Assembly: GCA_019683665.1 (NCBI GenBank)
Contig: JADGIB010000006.1
Location: 1 to 30,785 of the forward strand
Length of the DNA: 30,785 nucleotides
Direction: 5' to 3'
Source: Solirubrobacteraceae bacterium
GTDB lineage: Bacteria; Actinomycetota; Thermoleophilia; Solirubrobacterales; Solirubrobacteraceae
Part shown: piece by piece, positions 7,337 to 14,358 of the stretch
Layout of the letters: each line of letters starts with the position of its first letter
Numbering within the stretch: position 1 is the stretch's first letter
Notes under the pieces: model-generated
Databases searched by the model: none
Seen by the model: only the letters and a program-made list of their open reading frames with translations
What the model was told of the DNA's origin: nothing
Translations under genes and position numbers: made by a program

Positions 7337-8452
7337 ATGGTCGACTTCGCCGCCGAAGGCCTGCTCGAGGGGCTCGAGGGACCGGCCCGCGCCGCCCGCG
7401 AGCGCCTCCTGCAGTCGCTCGTCGACGACGGCGCCACGCTGGAGGAGCTGCGCGCCGCCGTCGAGGAGGGGACGCTGTTCATGCTCCCGTCCGAGCGCGC
7501 GGTCGGCGGCCGCCACCGCTACTCGCTGAACGACCTCGTCGCGCTCACCGGCCTGGACCGGGAGTTCCTGGCCGACCTGCGCCGCAGCGCCGGCGTCCCG
7601 GTCGAGGACGGCGACGCGCCCGTCCTCACCGACGTCGACCTCGAGGCGGCGCAGACGGCGAAGCGCTACGAGGACGCCGGCATCCCGCGCGAGGCGCAGA
7701 TCGAGATGGCCCGGATCTTCGGGCGGGCGATGGCGCAGGCGGCCGACGCGCTGCGGCGCCTCGCGCTGACGATGGTCTTCGAGCCGGGCGCCGACGAGCA
7801 CGAGCTGGCGACGCGCTACGCCGACTTCGCGCTCGCGCTGGAGCCGACGGTCGGGCCGGCGGTCCAGCAGATCCTGCGCATGCACCTGCGCCACGCGGTG
7901 CGCACGGAGCTGCTCGAGGCCCTCGAGCAGCACGACGGGGAGCTCCCGGGCCGGCGCGAGGTCGCCGTCTGCTTCGCCGACCTCGTCGGCTTCACGCGCG
8001 TCGGCGAGGTCGTGGAGCCCGACGAGCTGGGGGCGATCGCCGACCGCCTGGAGACGCTGGCGACGACGGCGGTCGCGCTGCCGGTCCGGTTCGTGAAGAC
8101 GATCGGCGACGCGGTCATGCTCGTCTCGCCGTCGGTGGACGAGCTCATCGACACCGCGCTGCGGCTGGTCGACGCCGCCGACGCCGAGGGCCCCGGGTTC
8201 CCGGCGCTGCGGGTCGGGATGGCCTACGGCCCGGCGCTCCAGCGCGCCGGCGACTGGTACGGCCGGCCGGTGAACCTCGCCAGCCGCCTCACCGCGGTCG
8301 CCCGGCCCGGCAGCGTCCTCTGCGACCAGGCCACGCGCGACGCCGCCCAGGGCCCGTGGCGGTGGCGGTCGGCCGGCCAGCGGCGGGTGCGCAACGTCAG
8401 CCGGCCCGTCCACGTCCACCGCGTCCGCCGCCCGCCGGCCGACGCGGCCTGA
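7337..8452 (+). CDS. Class III adenylate/guanylate cyclase with N-terminal regulatory domain
   Basis: The 371-residue product is predicted to make cyclic AMP from ATP. Residues 1-200 form a helical domain resembling the autoinhibitory, pH-responsive N-terminus of mycobacterial Rv1264. The first part (about 40-110) also looks like a winged-helix fold, with YSLNDLVALTGLD. The catalytic domain (about 205-370) has the full residue set: metal-binding D215 in VCFADLVGFT and D258 in TIGDAVML, adenine-selecting K254 and D306, and transition-state N313 and R317 in RPVNLASRL. Two subunits are needed for activity in this family. There are no membrane helices. Its stop abuts the convergent oxidoreductase stop (TGATCA). 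The divergent TetR gene may control it. Confidence 0.93.
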   Translation: MVDFAAEGLLEGLEGPARAARERLLQSLVDDGATLEELRAAVEEGTLFMLPSERAVGGRHRYSLNDLVALTGLDREFLADLRRSAGVPVEDGDAPVLTDVDLEAAQTAKRYEDAGIPREAQIEMARIFGRAMAQAADALRRLALTMVFEPGADEHELATRYADFALALEPTVGPAVQQILRMHLRHAVRTELLEALEQHDGELPGRREVAVCFADLVGFTRVGEVVEPDELGAIADRLETLATTAVALPVRFVKTIGDAVMLVSPSVDELIDTALRLVDAADAEGPGFPALRVGMAYGPALQRAGDWYGRPVNLASRLTAVARPGSVLCDQATRDAAQGPWRWRSAGQRRVRNVSRPVHVHRVRRPPADAA

Positions 8453-9484
8453 TCAGGCGCCGGCGGCGAGCTCGCGCAGCCGGGCGCGGGCCTCGTCGGC
8501 GAGCGCGCGGACGATCTCCCCGGCCGGCGCCTCGCGCGCGAGCGGGTAGGCCTGGCCGGCCCACAGGTTGATCGACTCGGCGTCGCCGGCGACGCGGGCC
8601 GCGGCCCGCAGCGGCGTCGTCAGGTGGTGGACCTCGGGGTAGGCGCTCGGCGCGTCGGCGTGCTCGCGCTGGAAGCGGTTGACGATCCCGCGGGCGGTGC
8701 GGCCCGAGAAGGCGCGGGTCAGGCCGGTGCGCCGCCCGTCGGCGGCGAGCGCGGCCCGGTGCGGCGCCGACGTGCCGGCCTCGGGGGTGCGCAGCAGGGC
8801 GGTGCCGACCTGGGCGGCCGACGCGCCCGCGGCGAGCACGGCGGCGACGGCGCGGCCGGTGACGATCCCGCCGGCCGCGACGAGCGGGACGGCGACGGCC
8901 GCGTCGACGAGCTGCAGCAGCGCCAGCAGGCCGTAGTCGCCGGGCGCGTCGTCGTCGAACCCGCCGCGGTGGCCGCCGGCCTCGACGCCCTGGATGACGA
9001 GCGCGTCGGCCCCCGCCCCGGCCGCCTCGACGGCCTCCTCCGGGGTCGTGGCCGTGACCCACACCGCGCAGCCCGCGGCGCGCAGGCGGTCGATCGTCGG
9101 CCGGGCCGGGCAGCCGAACGTGAACGAGACGACCGGCGGGCGCAGCTCGACCATGAGCGCGAGCTTCTCGCCGAGGCGGTCGTCGTCGTGGCGGGGCTCG
9201 CCGAGCGGCAGGCCCTCGGCCGCCAGCGCGGCCGCGTAGCGCGCGACCGCCTCCGGGTCGCCGGGGCGCCGCTGGGCCTCGAACAGGTTGACCGCGAACG
9301 GGCGCGCGGTCCGGGCGCGGAGCGCGGCGACGTCGGCCTCGAGCTGCTCGGGGGTGCGCAGGGCGCCCGCCAGCGAGCCGAGGCCGCCGGCCTCGCTGAC
9401 GGCGGCGGCGAGCTCGACGGTCGCCGGACCGCCGGCCAGCGGGGCGCCCACGATCGGCACGTCGAGCTCGTCGAGCGCGAGCAT
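8453..9484 (-). CDS. Nitronate monooxygenase-family FMN oxidoreductase
   Basis: The family (2-nitropropane dioxygenase-like) oxidises nitronates such as propionate 3-nitronate with FMN and oxygen. The 343-residue product is a TIM-barrel sequence opening DVPIVGAPLAGGP. It has VNLFEAQ, FTFGCP, the catalytic-histidine motif VIQGVEAGGHRGG (H172), and the phosphate-binding AAGGIVTGRAVAAVLAAGA segment with AAQVGTALL. The start at 9484 is 18 bp after the yebC stop, so it is likely the second gene of a yebC operon. A 16-bp perfect palindrome occupies most of that gap. The substrate cannot be read from the sequence, and some relatives are ene-reductases. Confidence 0.9.
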   Translation of the reverse strand: MLALDELDVPIVGAPLAGGPATVELAAAVSEAGGLGSLAGALRTPEQLEADVAALRARTARPFAVNLFEAQRRPGDPEAVARYAAALAAEGLPLGEPRHDDDRLGEKLALMVELRPPVVSFTFGCPARPTIDRLRAAGCAVWVTATTPEEAVEAAGAGADALVIQGVEAGGHRGGFDDDAPGDYGLLALLQLVDAAVAVPLVAAGGIVTGRAVAAVLAAGASAAQVGTALLRTPEAGTSAPHRAALAADGRRTGLTRAFSGRTARGIVNRFQREHADAPSAYPEVHHLTTPLRAAARVAGDAESINLWAGQAYPLAREAPAGEIVRALADEARARLRELAAGA

Positions 9485-9486
9485 GC

Positions 9487-9502
9487 CGCCCGGCGCCGGG
9501 CG
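9487..9502 (-). repeat. 16-bp perfect palindrome between yebC and the nitronate monooxygenase gene
   Basis: CGCCCGGCGCCGGGCG reads the same on both strands and ends two bases from the oxidoreductase ATG. As RNA it could pair only with a tight loop. It could be an attenuating hairpin covering the start region, an operator, or chance in GC-rich DNA. Confidence 0.4.
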
Positions 9503-10252
9503 CTACCCGGCGATCGCCTCCATGACGTCGGCCGACACGTCGTAGTTGGCGTGCACGGTGTCGACGTCGTCGTTGTCCTCGAGCGCGTCGATGAGCTTGA
9601 GGACCTTGCGGGCGCCCTCCTCGTCGAGCGGGACGGTCGACTTCGGGCGCTGGGCGATCTCCGCGCTCTGGATCTCGATGCCGGCGTCCTCGAGCGCCTG
9701 GCGGACCGACGCGACGTCGGCCGGGTCGGTGAGGACCTCGTAGACGTCGTCATCGACGGCGATGTCCTGGGCGCCCGCCTCGATCGCCGGGAGCAGGTCG
9801 TCCTCGGAGTAGCGCTCGGCGTCGACGAGGATCGTGCCGGTCTTGTCGAACAGGTACGCGACGGAGCCGGGCTCGCCGAGGTTGCCCCCGTGCTTGGAGA
9901 AGAGGTGGCGGATCTCGGCGCCGGTGCGGTTGCGGTTGTCGGTGACGGCCTCGACGAGCATCGCCACGCCGCCGGGGCCGTAGCCCTCGTAGACGACGGT
10001 CTCGAGCGCGTCGGCGTCGGTGCCGGCGCCGGTCCCGCGGGCGATGGCGCGCTCGATGTTGTCCTTGGGCATCGAGGCGTCCTTGGCCTTCTGGATCGCC
10101 AGCGCGAGGGCCGGGTTGCCGTCGGGGTCCCCGCCGCCCTCCTTGGCGGCGACCGTGATCGCGCGGGCGAGCTTCGTGAAGAGCTTGCCGCGACGGGCGT
10201 CGACGATCGCCTTCTTGTGCTTGATCCCTGCCCACTTGGAATGACCGGCCAT
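9503..10252 (-). CDS. yebC: YebC/PmpR-family protein (TACO1-like translation or transcription factor)
   Basis: The 249-residue product starts MAGHSKWAGIKHKKAIVDARRG, the family hallmark. It continues with the conserved PKDNIERAIARGTG, YEGYGPGGVAMLVEAVTDNRNRT and FSKHGGNLGEPGSVAYLF blocks. Work on the family ranges from DNA-binding regulation in Pseudomonas to easing ribosome stalling at proline runs (YebC/TACO1). In actinobacteria it commonly sits near pdxST and ruvCAB, and it lies about 2.9 kb from ruvC here. The ATG at 10252 is preceded by TAGCAT eight bases away and no Shine-Dalgarno sequence, consistent with a leaderless mRNA. The TAG of that hexamer is the globin gene's stop codon. Confidence 0.97.
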   Translation of the reverse strand: MAGHSKWAGIKHKKAIVDARRGKLFTKLARAITVAAKEGGGDPDGNPALALAIQKAKDASMPKDNIERAIARGTGAGTDADALETVVYEGYGPGGVAMLVEAVTDNRNRTGAEIRHLFSKHGGNLGEPGSVAYLFDKTGTILVDAERYSEDDLLPAIEAGAQDIAVDDDVYEVLTDPADVASVRQALEDAGIEIQSAEIAQRPKSTVPLDEEGARKVLKLIDALEDNDDVDTVHANYDVSADVMEAIAG

Positions 10253-10260
10253 GACCGCAG

Positions 10261-10266
10261 ATGCTA
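10261..10266 (-). promoter_or_regulatory. Predicted -10 element TAGCAT of yebC, overlapping the globin stop codon
   Basis: TAGCAT ends 8 nt before the yebC ATG. Its first three bases are the TAG stop of the upstream globin gene on the same strand, so termination codon and promoter share sequence. Confidence 0.6.
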
Positions 10267-10734
10267 GTGGCGTCCGGGGCGGGCCAGCCCGTCCCAGGTC
10301 CACAGCGGGACGGGCTCGTCGCTGCTCGTGTCGGCCCCCGGCTGCGACACGTCGCGGGCGATCGCGGTGCCCCACTCGACGTAGGCGCGCAGCGCGGCGC
10401 GGAAGCGCGGCTCGGCCGGCAGCGCGGCCTCGTCGGCGGCGGCCTCGAACGCCTCGACGAACCGCACCCGCTGCGCCTCGGTGATCGCGCGGCCGGCGTG
10501 GGCGGCCAGGAGCGCGGCGTGGCCGCCGTGGCGCTCGGTGTGGCGCTTCGGCCCGCCGAGGACCTCGCCCATCCAGTCGGCCAGGCGCTCGACGTGCCCC
10601 GGGTGGCCGACCGTCCCGAACACCTCGGAGAGGACCGGGTCGGTCAGGCAGCGCCGGTAGTGGGCGGCCGCCAGGCGCCGCATCGCGTCCTCCCCGCCCG
10701 CGTACGCGTACAGGGACTGCGTCGGACCGCTCAT
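10264..10734 (-). CDS. Group II truncated hemoglobin (GlbO-like)
   Basis: Truncated globins of group II bind oxygen and NO and are tied to oxidative or nitrosative stress. The 156-residue product has LYAYAGGEDAMRRLAAAHYRR (B-helix tyrosine), LSEVFG, the GGP turn after MGEVL, and a proximal-histidine region ALLAAHAGRAI. The C-terminal 40 residues (DEPVPLWTWDG) extend past the usual globin core. The start at 10734 is supported by a strong AAGGGGG Shine-Dalgarno sequence (10741-10747) with 6-nt spacing, unlike most genes here. It is divergent from marR across an 89-bp region packed with GTTGC/GCAAC repeats, so MarR control is plausible. Confidence 0.88.
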   Translation of the reverse strand: MSGPTQSLYAYAGGEDAMRRLAAAHYRRCLTDPVLSEVFGTVGHPGHVERLADWMGEVLGGPKRHTERHGGHAALLAAHAGRAITEAQRVRFVEAFEAAADEAALPAEPRFRAALRAYVEWGTAIARDVSQPGADTSSDEPVPLWTWDGLARPGRH

Positions 10735-10776
10735 CCCCTGCCCCCTTTCGCTTGGGTTCCGCCGACCATTGATAGC

Positions 10777-10832
10777 GGCAACCATTCCAGAACGCAACCG
10801 TCGCGTTGCTACCATTTGTTGCGATGGCAACC
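10777..10832. promoter_or_regulatory. Cluster of GCAAC/GTTGC repeats between globin and marR: candidate MarR operator
   Basis: Five copies of the pentamer GCAAC or its complement occur in 56 bp: at about 10778-10782, 10794-10798, 10805-10809, 10818-10822 and 10827-10831. Two pairs form inverted repeats: GCAAC-N6-GTTGC (10794-10809) and GTTGC-N4-GCAAC (10818-10831). The second covers the marR start codon and is next to its -10 box. This is a typical layout for an autoregulating MarR repressor, but binding is inferred. Confidence 0.55.
10810..10815 (+). promoter_or_regulatory. Predicted -10 element TACCAT of the marR-like gene
   Basis: TACCAT ends 8 nt before the ATG at 10824 with no Shine-Dalgarno sequence. 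It sits between two inverted repeats of the GCAAC/GTTGC cluster, where a bound repressor would block it. Confidence 0.6.
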
Positions 10833-11282
10833 TTTGCGCGCCACGAGAGGCTGAGCGACTACACCGGCTTCCTGCTGCGCAAGGTCTCGACCGCGTCGTT
10901 CGAGCAGTTCGCCGCGATCGCCGCCGAGCACGGCATCCACCCCATGCACTTCGGGATGCTCGTCGTGCTCGAGAGCGAGGGCGACATCTCCCAGCGCGAG
11001 CTGGCCCGGCGCACCGGCGTCGACCCGAGCACGCTGGTCGGCCGCCTCGACGTCCTCGAGGAGCGCGGGCTCGTCGAGCGCAAGCGCTGCGAGCACGACC
11101 GCCGCAGCAACCTCCTGCGGCTCACCGACGCCGGGCGCGAGACGCTCGACGCGATGCGCGTCGAGGCCGAGGAGCTGCGCCGGCGCTTCTTCGCCCCGCT
11201 GACCGAGGAGGAGCAGGCCGAGCTCCACCGCCTGCTGCTGAAGCTCGCGAACGCGATCGAGTCCGAGGGCGCCGCCTCCTAG
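10824..11282 (+). CDS. MarR-family transcriptional regulator
   Basis: MarR proteins are winged-helix dimers that often sense oxidants or phenolic compounds and repress divergent genes. The 152-residue product has the expected order: a dimerisation helix (DYTGFLLRKVSTASFEQF) and a recognition region (ISQRELARRTGVDPSTLVGRL). A basic wing (LVERKRCEHDRRSNLLRLT) and a C-terminal dimerisation helix (LTEEEQAELHRLLLKLANAI) follow. The wing cysteine in KRCEHDRR could be a redox site, as in some relatives; this is inference. The ATG at 10824 is preferred because it follows the -10 box, and the frame continues only 18 nt further upstream. Its TAG stop interlocks with the convergent dehydratase stop (CTAG). 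Confidence 0.92.
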   Translation: MATFARHERLSDYTGFLLRKVSTASFEQFAAIAAEHGIHPMHFGMLVVLESEGDISQRELARRTGVDPSTLVGRLDVLEERGLVERKRCEHDRRSNLLRLTDAGRETLDAMRVEAEELRRRFFAPLTEEEQAELHRLLLKLANAIESEGAAS

Positions 11283-12247
11283 ACGCCGTGGCGCCGGTAC
11301 CAGTCCAGCGTCCGGCGCAGCCCCTCCTCCAGGTCGACGCGCGGGCGCCAGCCGGTCAGCGCGCGCAGCTTGCCCGAGTCGACCCACTGGCGGTCGATCT
11401 CGCCGTCGGGCGCGCCGTGCCCGCGGATCTCCGGCTCGACGTCGGCGCCGGCCAGGCGGCAGACGAGCGCGACGACCTCGCCGACCGCGTGCGGGCGGTC
11501 GCCGCCGGCGTTGAACGCCTCCCCGCGGGCCGGGCGGCCGGGCGCGTGCGCGTCGAGCGCGTCGGCGATGGCCAGGTAGGCGGCGGCTGCGTCCTCGGCG
11601 TAGAGGAAGTCGCGCTCGGGGGTCCCGTCGGAGCGGATCACCGGCGCCCGCCCGGCGAGCACGGCGGCGACCGCCTCGGGGATCAGCCGCGACGGGTTGC
11701 GGTCCCCGCCGCCGTAGACGTTCGCGAAGCGGGTCGTCGCCACCGGCAGGCCGTACGTGTGCCAGTAGGAGCGGGCGATGAGGTCGGTGCAGGCCTTCGA
11801 GACGTCGTAGGGGAACGTCGGCCGCAGCGCCATCTCCTCGCGGTAGGGCAGCTCGTCGTGGGCGCCGTAGGCCTTGTCGGAGGCGGCGACGACGACCCGC
11901 GCCACCCCGGCCGTGCGGCACGCCTCCAGCAGCAGGTAGGTGCCGCGGACGTTCGTCTCCCACGTCGACAGCGGCGCCCGCGCCGCGGTCCCGACGATCG
12001 TCTGCGCGGCGAGGTGGAAGACGGTGTCGACCTCGTGCTCGGCGATCGCGCGCTGCAGCAGCGGCCCGTCGGTCAGGTCCCCGTGGACGACCGTGCAGCG
12101 GGCGGCCAGCCCCTCGAGCTCCAGCAGCGACCCCGGCGCCTCGTCGCGGCGCAGGACGGTGACGCGGTCGCCGCGCTCCAGCAGCGCCCGCACGAGCCAC
12201 CCGCCGAGCATCCCGTAGGCGCCGGTGACGAAGACCGAGCGGCTCAC
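11279..12247 (-). CDS. NAD-dependent epimerase/dehydratase, probably CDP-glucose 4,6-dehydratase
   Basis: The 322-residue product is an extended short-chain dehydrogenase with FVTGAYGMLGGWLVRALLERG (NAD-binding GxxGxxG), FHLAAQTIVG, ETNVRGTYLLLEA and a YDVSK active site (Tyr and Lys). VVVAASDKAYG and NVYGGGDRNPSRLIPEAV resemble CDP-glucose 4,6-dehydratases (RfbG) more than dTDP or UDP enzymes. The preceding gene is a glucose-1-phosphate cytidylyltransferase. Together they would give CDP-4-keto-6-deoxyglucose, the precursor of 3,6-dideoxy or branched sugars for surface glycans. The start is GTG at 12247 in a GTGA overlap with that gene. No downstream deoxysugar enzymes are in view, so the final sugar is unknown. 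Confidence 0.85.
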   Translation of the reverse strand: MSRSVFVTGAYGMLGGWLVRALLERGDRVTVLRRDEAPGSLLELEGLAARCTVVHGDLTDGPLLQRAIAEHEVDTVFHLAAQTIVGTAARAPLSTWETNVRGTYLLLEACRTAGVARVVVAASDKAYGAHDELPYREEMALRPTFPYDVSKACTDLIARSYWHTYGLPVATTRFANVYGGGDRNPSRLIPEAVAAVLAGRAPVIRSDGTPERDFLYAEDAAAAYLAIADALDAHAPGRPARGEAFNAGGDRPHAVGEVVALVCRLAGADVEPEIRGHGAPDGEIDRQWVDSGKLRALTGWRPRVDLEEGLRRTLDWYRRHGV

Positions 12248-12948
12248 GCCCACACCCTCCAGGGCGGGTCGCCGCCCGCCCACAGGTCGTTGAGCGCGAC
12301 CGCGTCCTTGTAGGTGTCCATGCACGCCCAGAAGCCGGTGTGGAGGAACGCGCGCAGCTGCCCGTCGGCGGCGAGGTGCTGGAGCAGCCCGCGCTCGAGG
12401 ATCGAGTCCTCGGCGAGGTAGTCGAGCACGCCCGGCTCGAGGACGAAGAAGCCGCCGTTGATCCAGTGCTCGGAGCGGGGCTTCTCGCGGAAGCCGGTCA
12501 CGACCCCCTCCTCGTCGAGCTCGGTCACCCCGAACTGGAGCTCCGGGCGCACGACGGCCATCGTCGCCAGCGCGCCGTGCCCGCGGTGGAAGGCGAGCTC
12601 GGCGGCGATGTCGAGGTCGGCCAGCCCGTCGCCGTACGTCGCGCAGAAGCGCCCGTCGAGCCGGTCGGCGACCCGGTGGATGCGCCCGCCGGTCGGCGTG
12701 TCCAGGCCGGTGTCGACGCAGGTCACCTCCACCCCGTCCGGCCACGGCTCCGACCGCGCGAACGCCTCGATGAGCTCGCCCTTGTAGCCGGTGCACAGCA
12801 GGAAGCGGGTCGCGCCGTGGTGCGCGTAGATGCGCATCACGTGCCACAGGATCGGGCGGCCGCCGATCTCGACCAGCGGCTTGGGGATCTCCTGCGTGCG
12901 CTCCTGCAGCCGGGTCCCGCGTCCGCCGCAGAGGATGACCACGTCCAC
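12244..12948 (-). CDS. Glucose-1-phosphate cytidylyltransferase-like nucleotidyltransferase
   Basis: The enzyme joins a sugar 1-phosphate to a nucleotide; RfbF uses CTP and glucose 1-phosphate. The 234-residue product has the signature VILCGGRGTRLQERTQEIPK. PLVEIGGRPILWHVMRIYAHHG, FLLCTGYKGELI and the metal-site ATYGDGLADLD follow. FREKPRSEHWINGGFFVLEPG and GFWACMDTYKD complete the fold. The LWHVMRIY and CMDT blocks are those of RfbF rather than glucose-1-phosphate thymidylyltransferase. The start is GTG at 12948, 8 nt after a TATCCT box. It is translationally coupled to the dehydratase and divergent from the phosphomannomutase. Confidence 0.88.
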   Translation of the reverse strand: MDVVILCGGRGTRLQERTQEIPKPLVEIGGRPILWHVMRIYAHHGATRFLLCTGYKGELIEAFARSEPWPDGVEVTCVDTGLDTPTGGRIHRVADRLDGRFCATYGDGLADLDIAAELAFHRGHGALATMAVVRPELQFGVTELDEEGVVTGFREKPRSEHWINGGFFVLEPGVLDYLAEDSILERGLLQHLAADGQLRAFLHTGFWACMDTYKDAVALNDLWAGGDPPWRVWA

Positions 12949-12984
12949 GGCGCGGCAGGATACGGCCCCGTAGGATCACGCCCG
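12949..12984. promoter_or_regulatory. 36-bp bidirectional promoter with two divergent -10 elements
   Basis: Only 36 bp separate the GTG of the cytidylyltransferase gene and the ATG of the phosphomannomutase gene. TATCCT on the minus strand (12957-12962) and TAGGAT on the plus strand (12971-12976) each end 8 nt before their start codon. The middle is an inverted repeat, TACGG-N2-CCGTA (12961-12972). Both -35 regions must lie inside the opposing coding sequence, and the two transcripts would be leaderless. Confidence 0.6.
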
Positions 12985-14358
12985 ATGCCGATCGACCCCT
13001 CCATCTTCAAGGCCTACGACATCCGCGGGATCCACGGCGAGCAGCTCGGGCCCGACGACGCCGAGCAGATCGGGCGCGCGTTCGTCCGCGTCCTCGCCGG
13101 CCTGTCGGGCCGGCCGGCGGGAGAGCTGCGCCTGGCGATCGGGCGCGACATGCGCCTCACGGCGCCGGAGATGGCGGCCCGCTACCGGGCCGGGATGGTC
13201 GCCGAGGGCGCCCACGTCATCGACATCGGCCAGGTGGGCACCGAGATGCTCTACTTCACCGTCGGCTCGCGCGAGCTCGACGGCGGGCTCATGTGCACGG
13301 CGTCGCACAACCCGAAGGCGTACACGGGCGCCAAGCTCGTCAAGCAGGGCGCGATCGCCCTGTCGGGCGACGAGGGCATCCAGGACATCCGCCGCCTGAT
13401 CGAGGCCGGCCTCGGCGACCCGGACCCCGCCCGCGCCGGGACCGTCGAGGAGGTCGACGTCTACCCCGACTTCCACGCGGCCGCGATGGCGTTCATCGAC
13501 CCGGCCAACGTCAAGCCGCTGAAGGTCGTCGTCGACGGCGGCAACGGGATGGCCGGGCCGATGGTGGGGCCGCTGCTGCGCAGGCTCCCGCTCGAGCTCG
13601 TCGAGACGTACTTCACCCCGGACGGCGAGTTCCCCGACCACGAGCCGAACCCGCTGCTGGAGGAGAACCGGCGCTTCATCGTCGAGAAGGTCCGGGCCGA
13701 GGGCGCCGACCTCGGCATCGCCTGGGACGGCGACGCCGACCGCTGCTTCTTCATCGACGACACCGGCCGCTTCGTCGACGGCGACTTCCTGACCGCGATC
13801 CTGGCCGAGCACCTGCTGGCCAAGCACCCGGGCGCCCACATCCTCTACGACGCGCGCGCGTCGCGGGCCGTCGCCGACACCGTCCGCCGCGCCGGCGGGA
13901 CCCCGCACGTCAACCGCGTCGGCCACGCGTTCTTCAAGACCCGGATGCTGCGCGAGGGCGCCCTGTTCGGCGGCGAGGTCTCCGGCCACTACTACTTCCA
14001 CGACTTCTACAACGCCGACTCAGGCACGATCCCGGCCCTCCTCGTCCTCGAGAAGCTGTCGGTCGAGGGCAAGCGGATGAGCGAGCTGCTCGAGCCGTAC
14101 CGCTCGCGCTACTTCATCTCCGGCGAGATCAACTCCGAGGTCGCCGACGCCCAGGCGAAGATGGCCGAGCTCGAGCGCCGCTACGCGGACGCGACGATCA
14201 CCCACGTCGACGGCGTCTCGGTCGACTACGACGACTGGCACTTCAACGTGCGCCCGTCCAACACCGAGCCGCTGCTGCGGCTGACGCTCGAGTCGCTCGT
14301 GTCCGTCGAGGACATGGAGCGCCGGCGGGACGAGGTCCTTGGGATCATCCGCTCCTGA
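12985..14358 (+). CDS. manB: Phosphomannomutase/phosphoglucomutase
   Basis: The enzyme interconverts hexose 6- and 1-phosphates, feeding GDP-mannose and other nucleotide sugars. The 457-residue product has all four alpha-D-phosphohexomutase motifs: phosphoserine loop TASHNP (S107), metal loop DGDADR (near 247), sugar-binding GEVSGH (near 332) and phosphate-binding RPSNTEP (near 428). It begins IDPSIFKAYDIRG, as bacterial ManB proteins do. The start follows TAGGAT by 8 nt. The last 20 bases overlap the next gene, a metallo-hydrolase. Confidence 0.95.
   Translation: MPIDPSIFKAYDIRGIHGEQLGPDDAEQIGRAFVRVLAGLSGRPAGELRLAIGRDMRLTAPEMAARYRAGMVAEGAHVIDIGQVGTEMLYFTVGSRELDGGLMCTASHNPKAYTGAKLVKQGAIALSGDEGIQDIRRLIEAGLGDPDPARAGTVEEVDVYPDFHAAAMAFIDPANVKPLKVVVDGGNGMAGPMVGPLLRRLPLELVETYFTPDGEFPDHEPNPLLEENRRFIVEKVRAEGADLGIAWDGDADRCFFIDDTGRFVDGDFLTAILAEHLLAKHPGAHILYDARASRAVADTVRRAGGTPHVNRVGHAFFKTRMLREGALFGGEVSGHYYFHDFYNADSGTIPALLVLEKLSVEGKRMSELLEPYRSRYFISGEINSEVADAQAKMAELERRYADATITHVDGVSVDYDDWHFNVRPSNTEPLLRLTLESLVSVEDMERRRDEVLGIIRS

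Noticed and set aside
12340..14358. A 672-codon frame joining sequence antisense to the cytidylyltransferase to manB
   Set aside because: Only the part from ATG 12985 matches phosphohexomutases. The upstream extension is antisense to a recognised gene and crosses its promoter.
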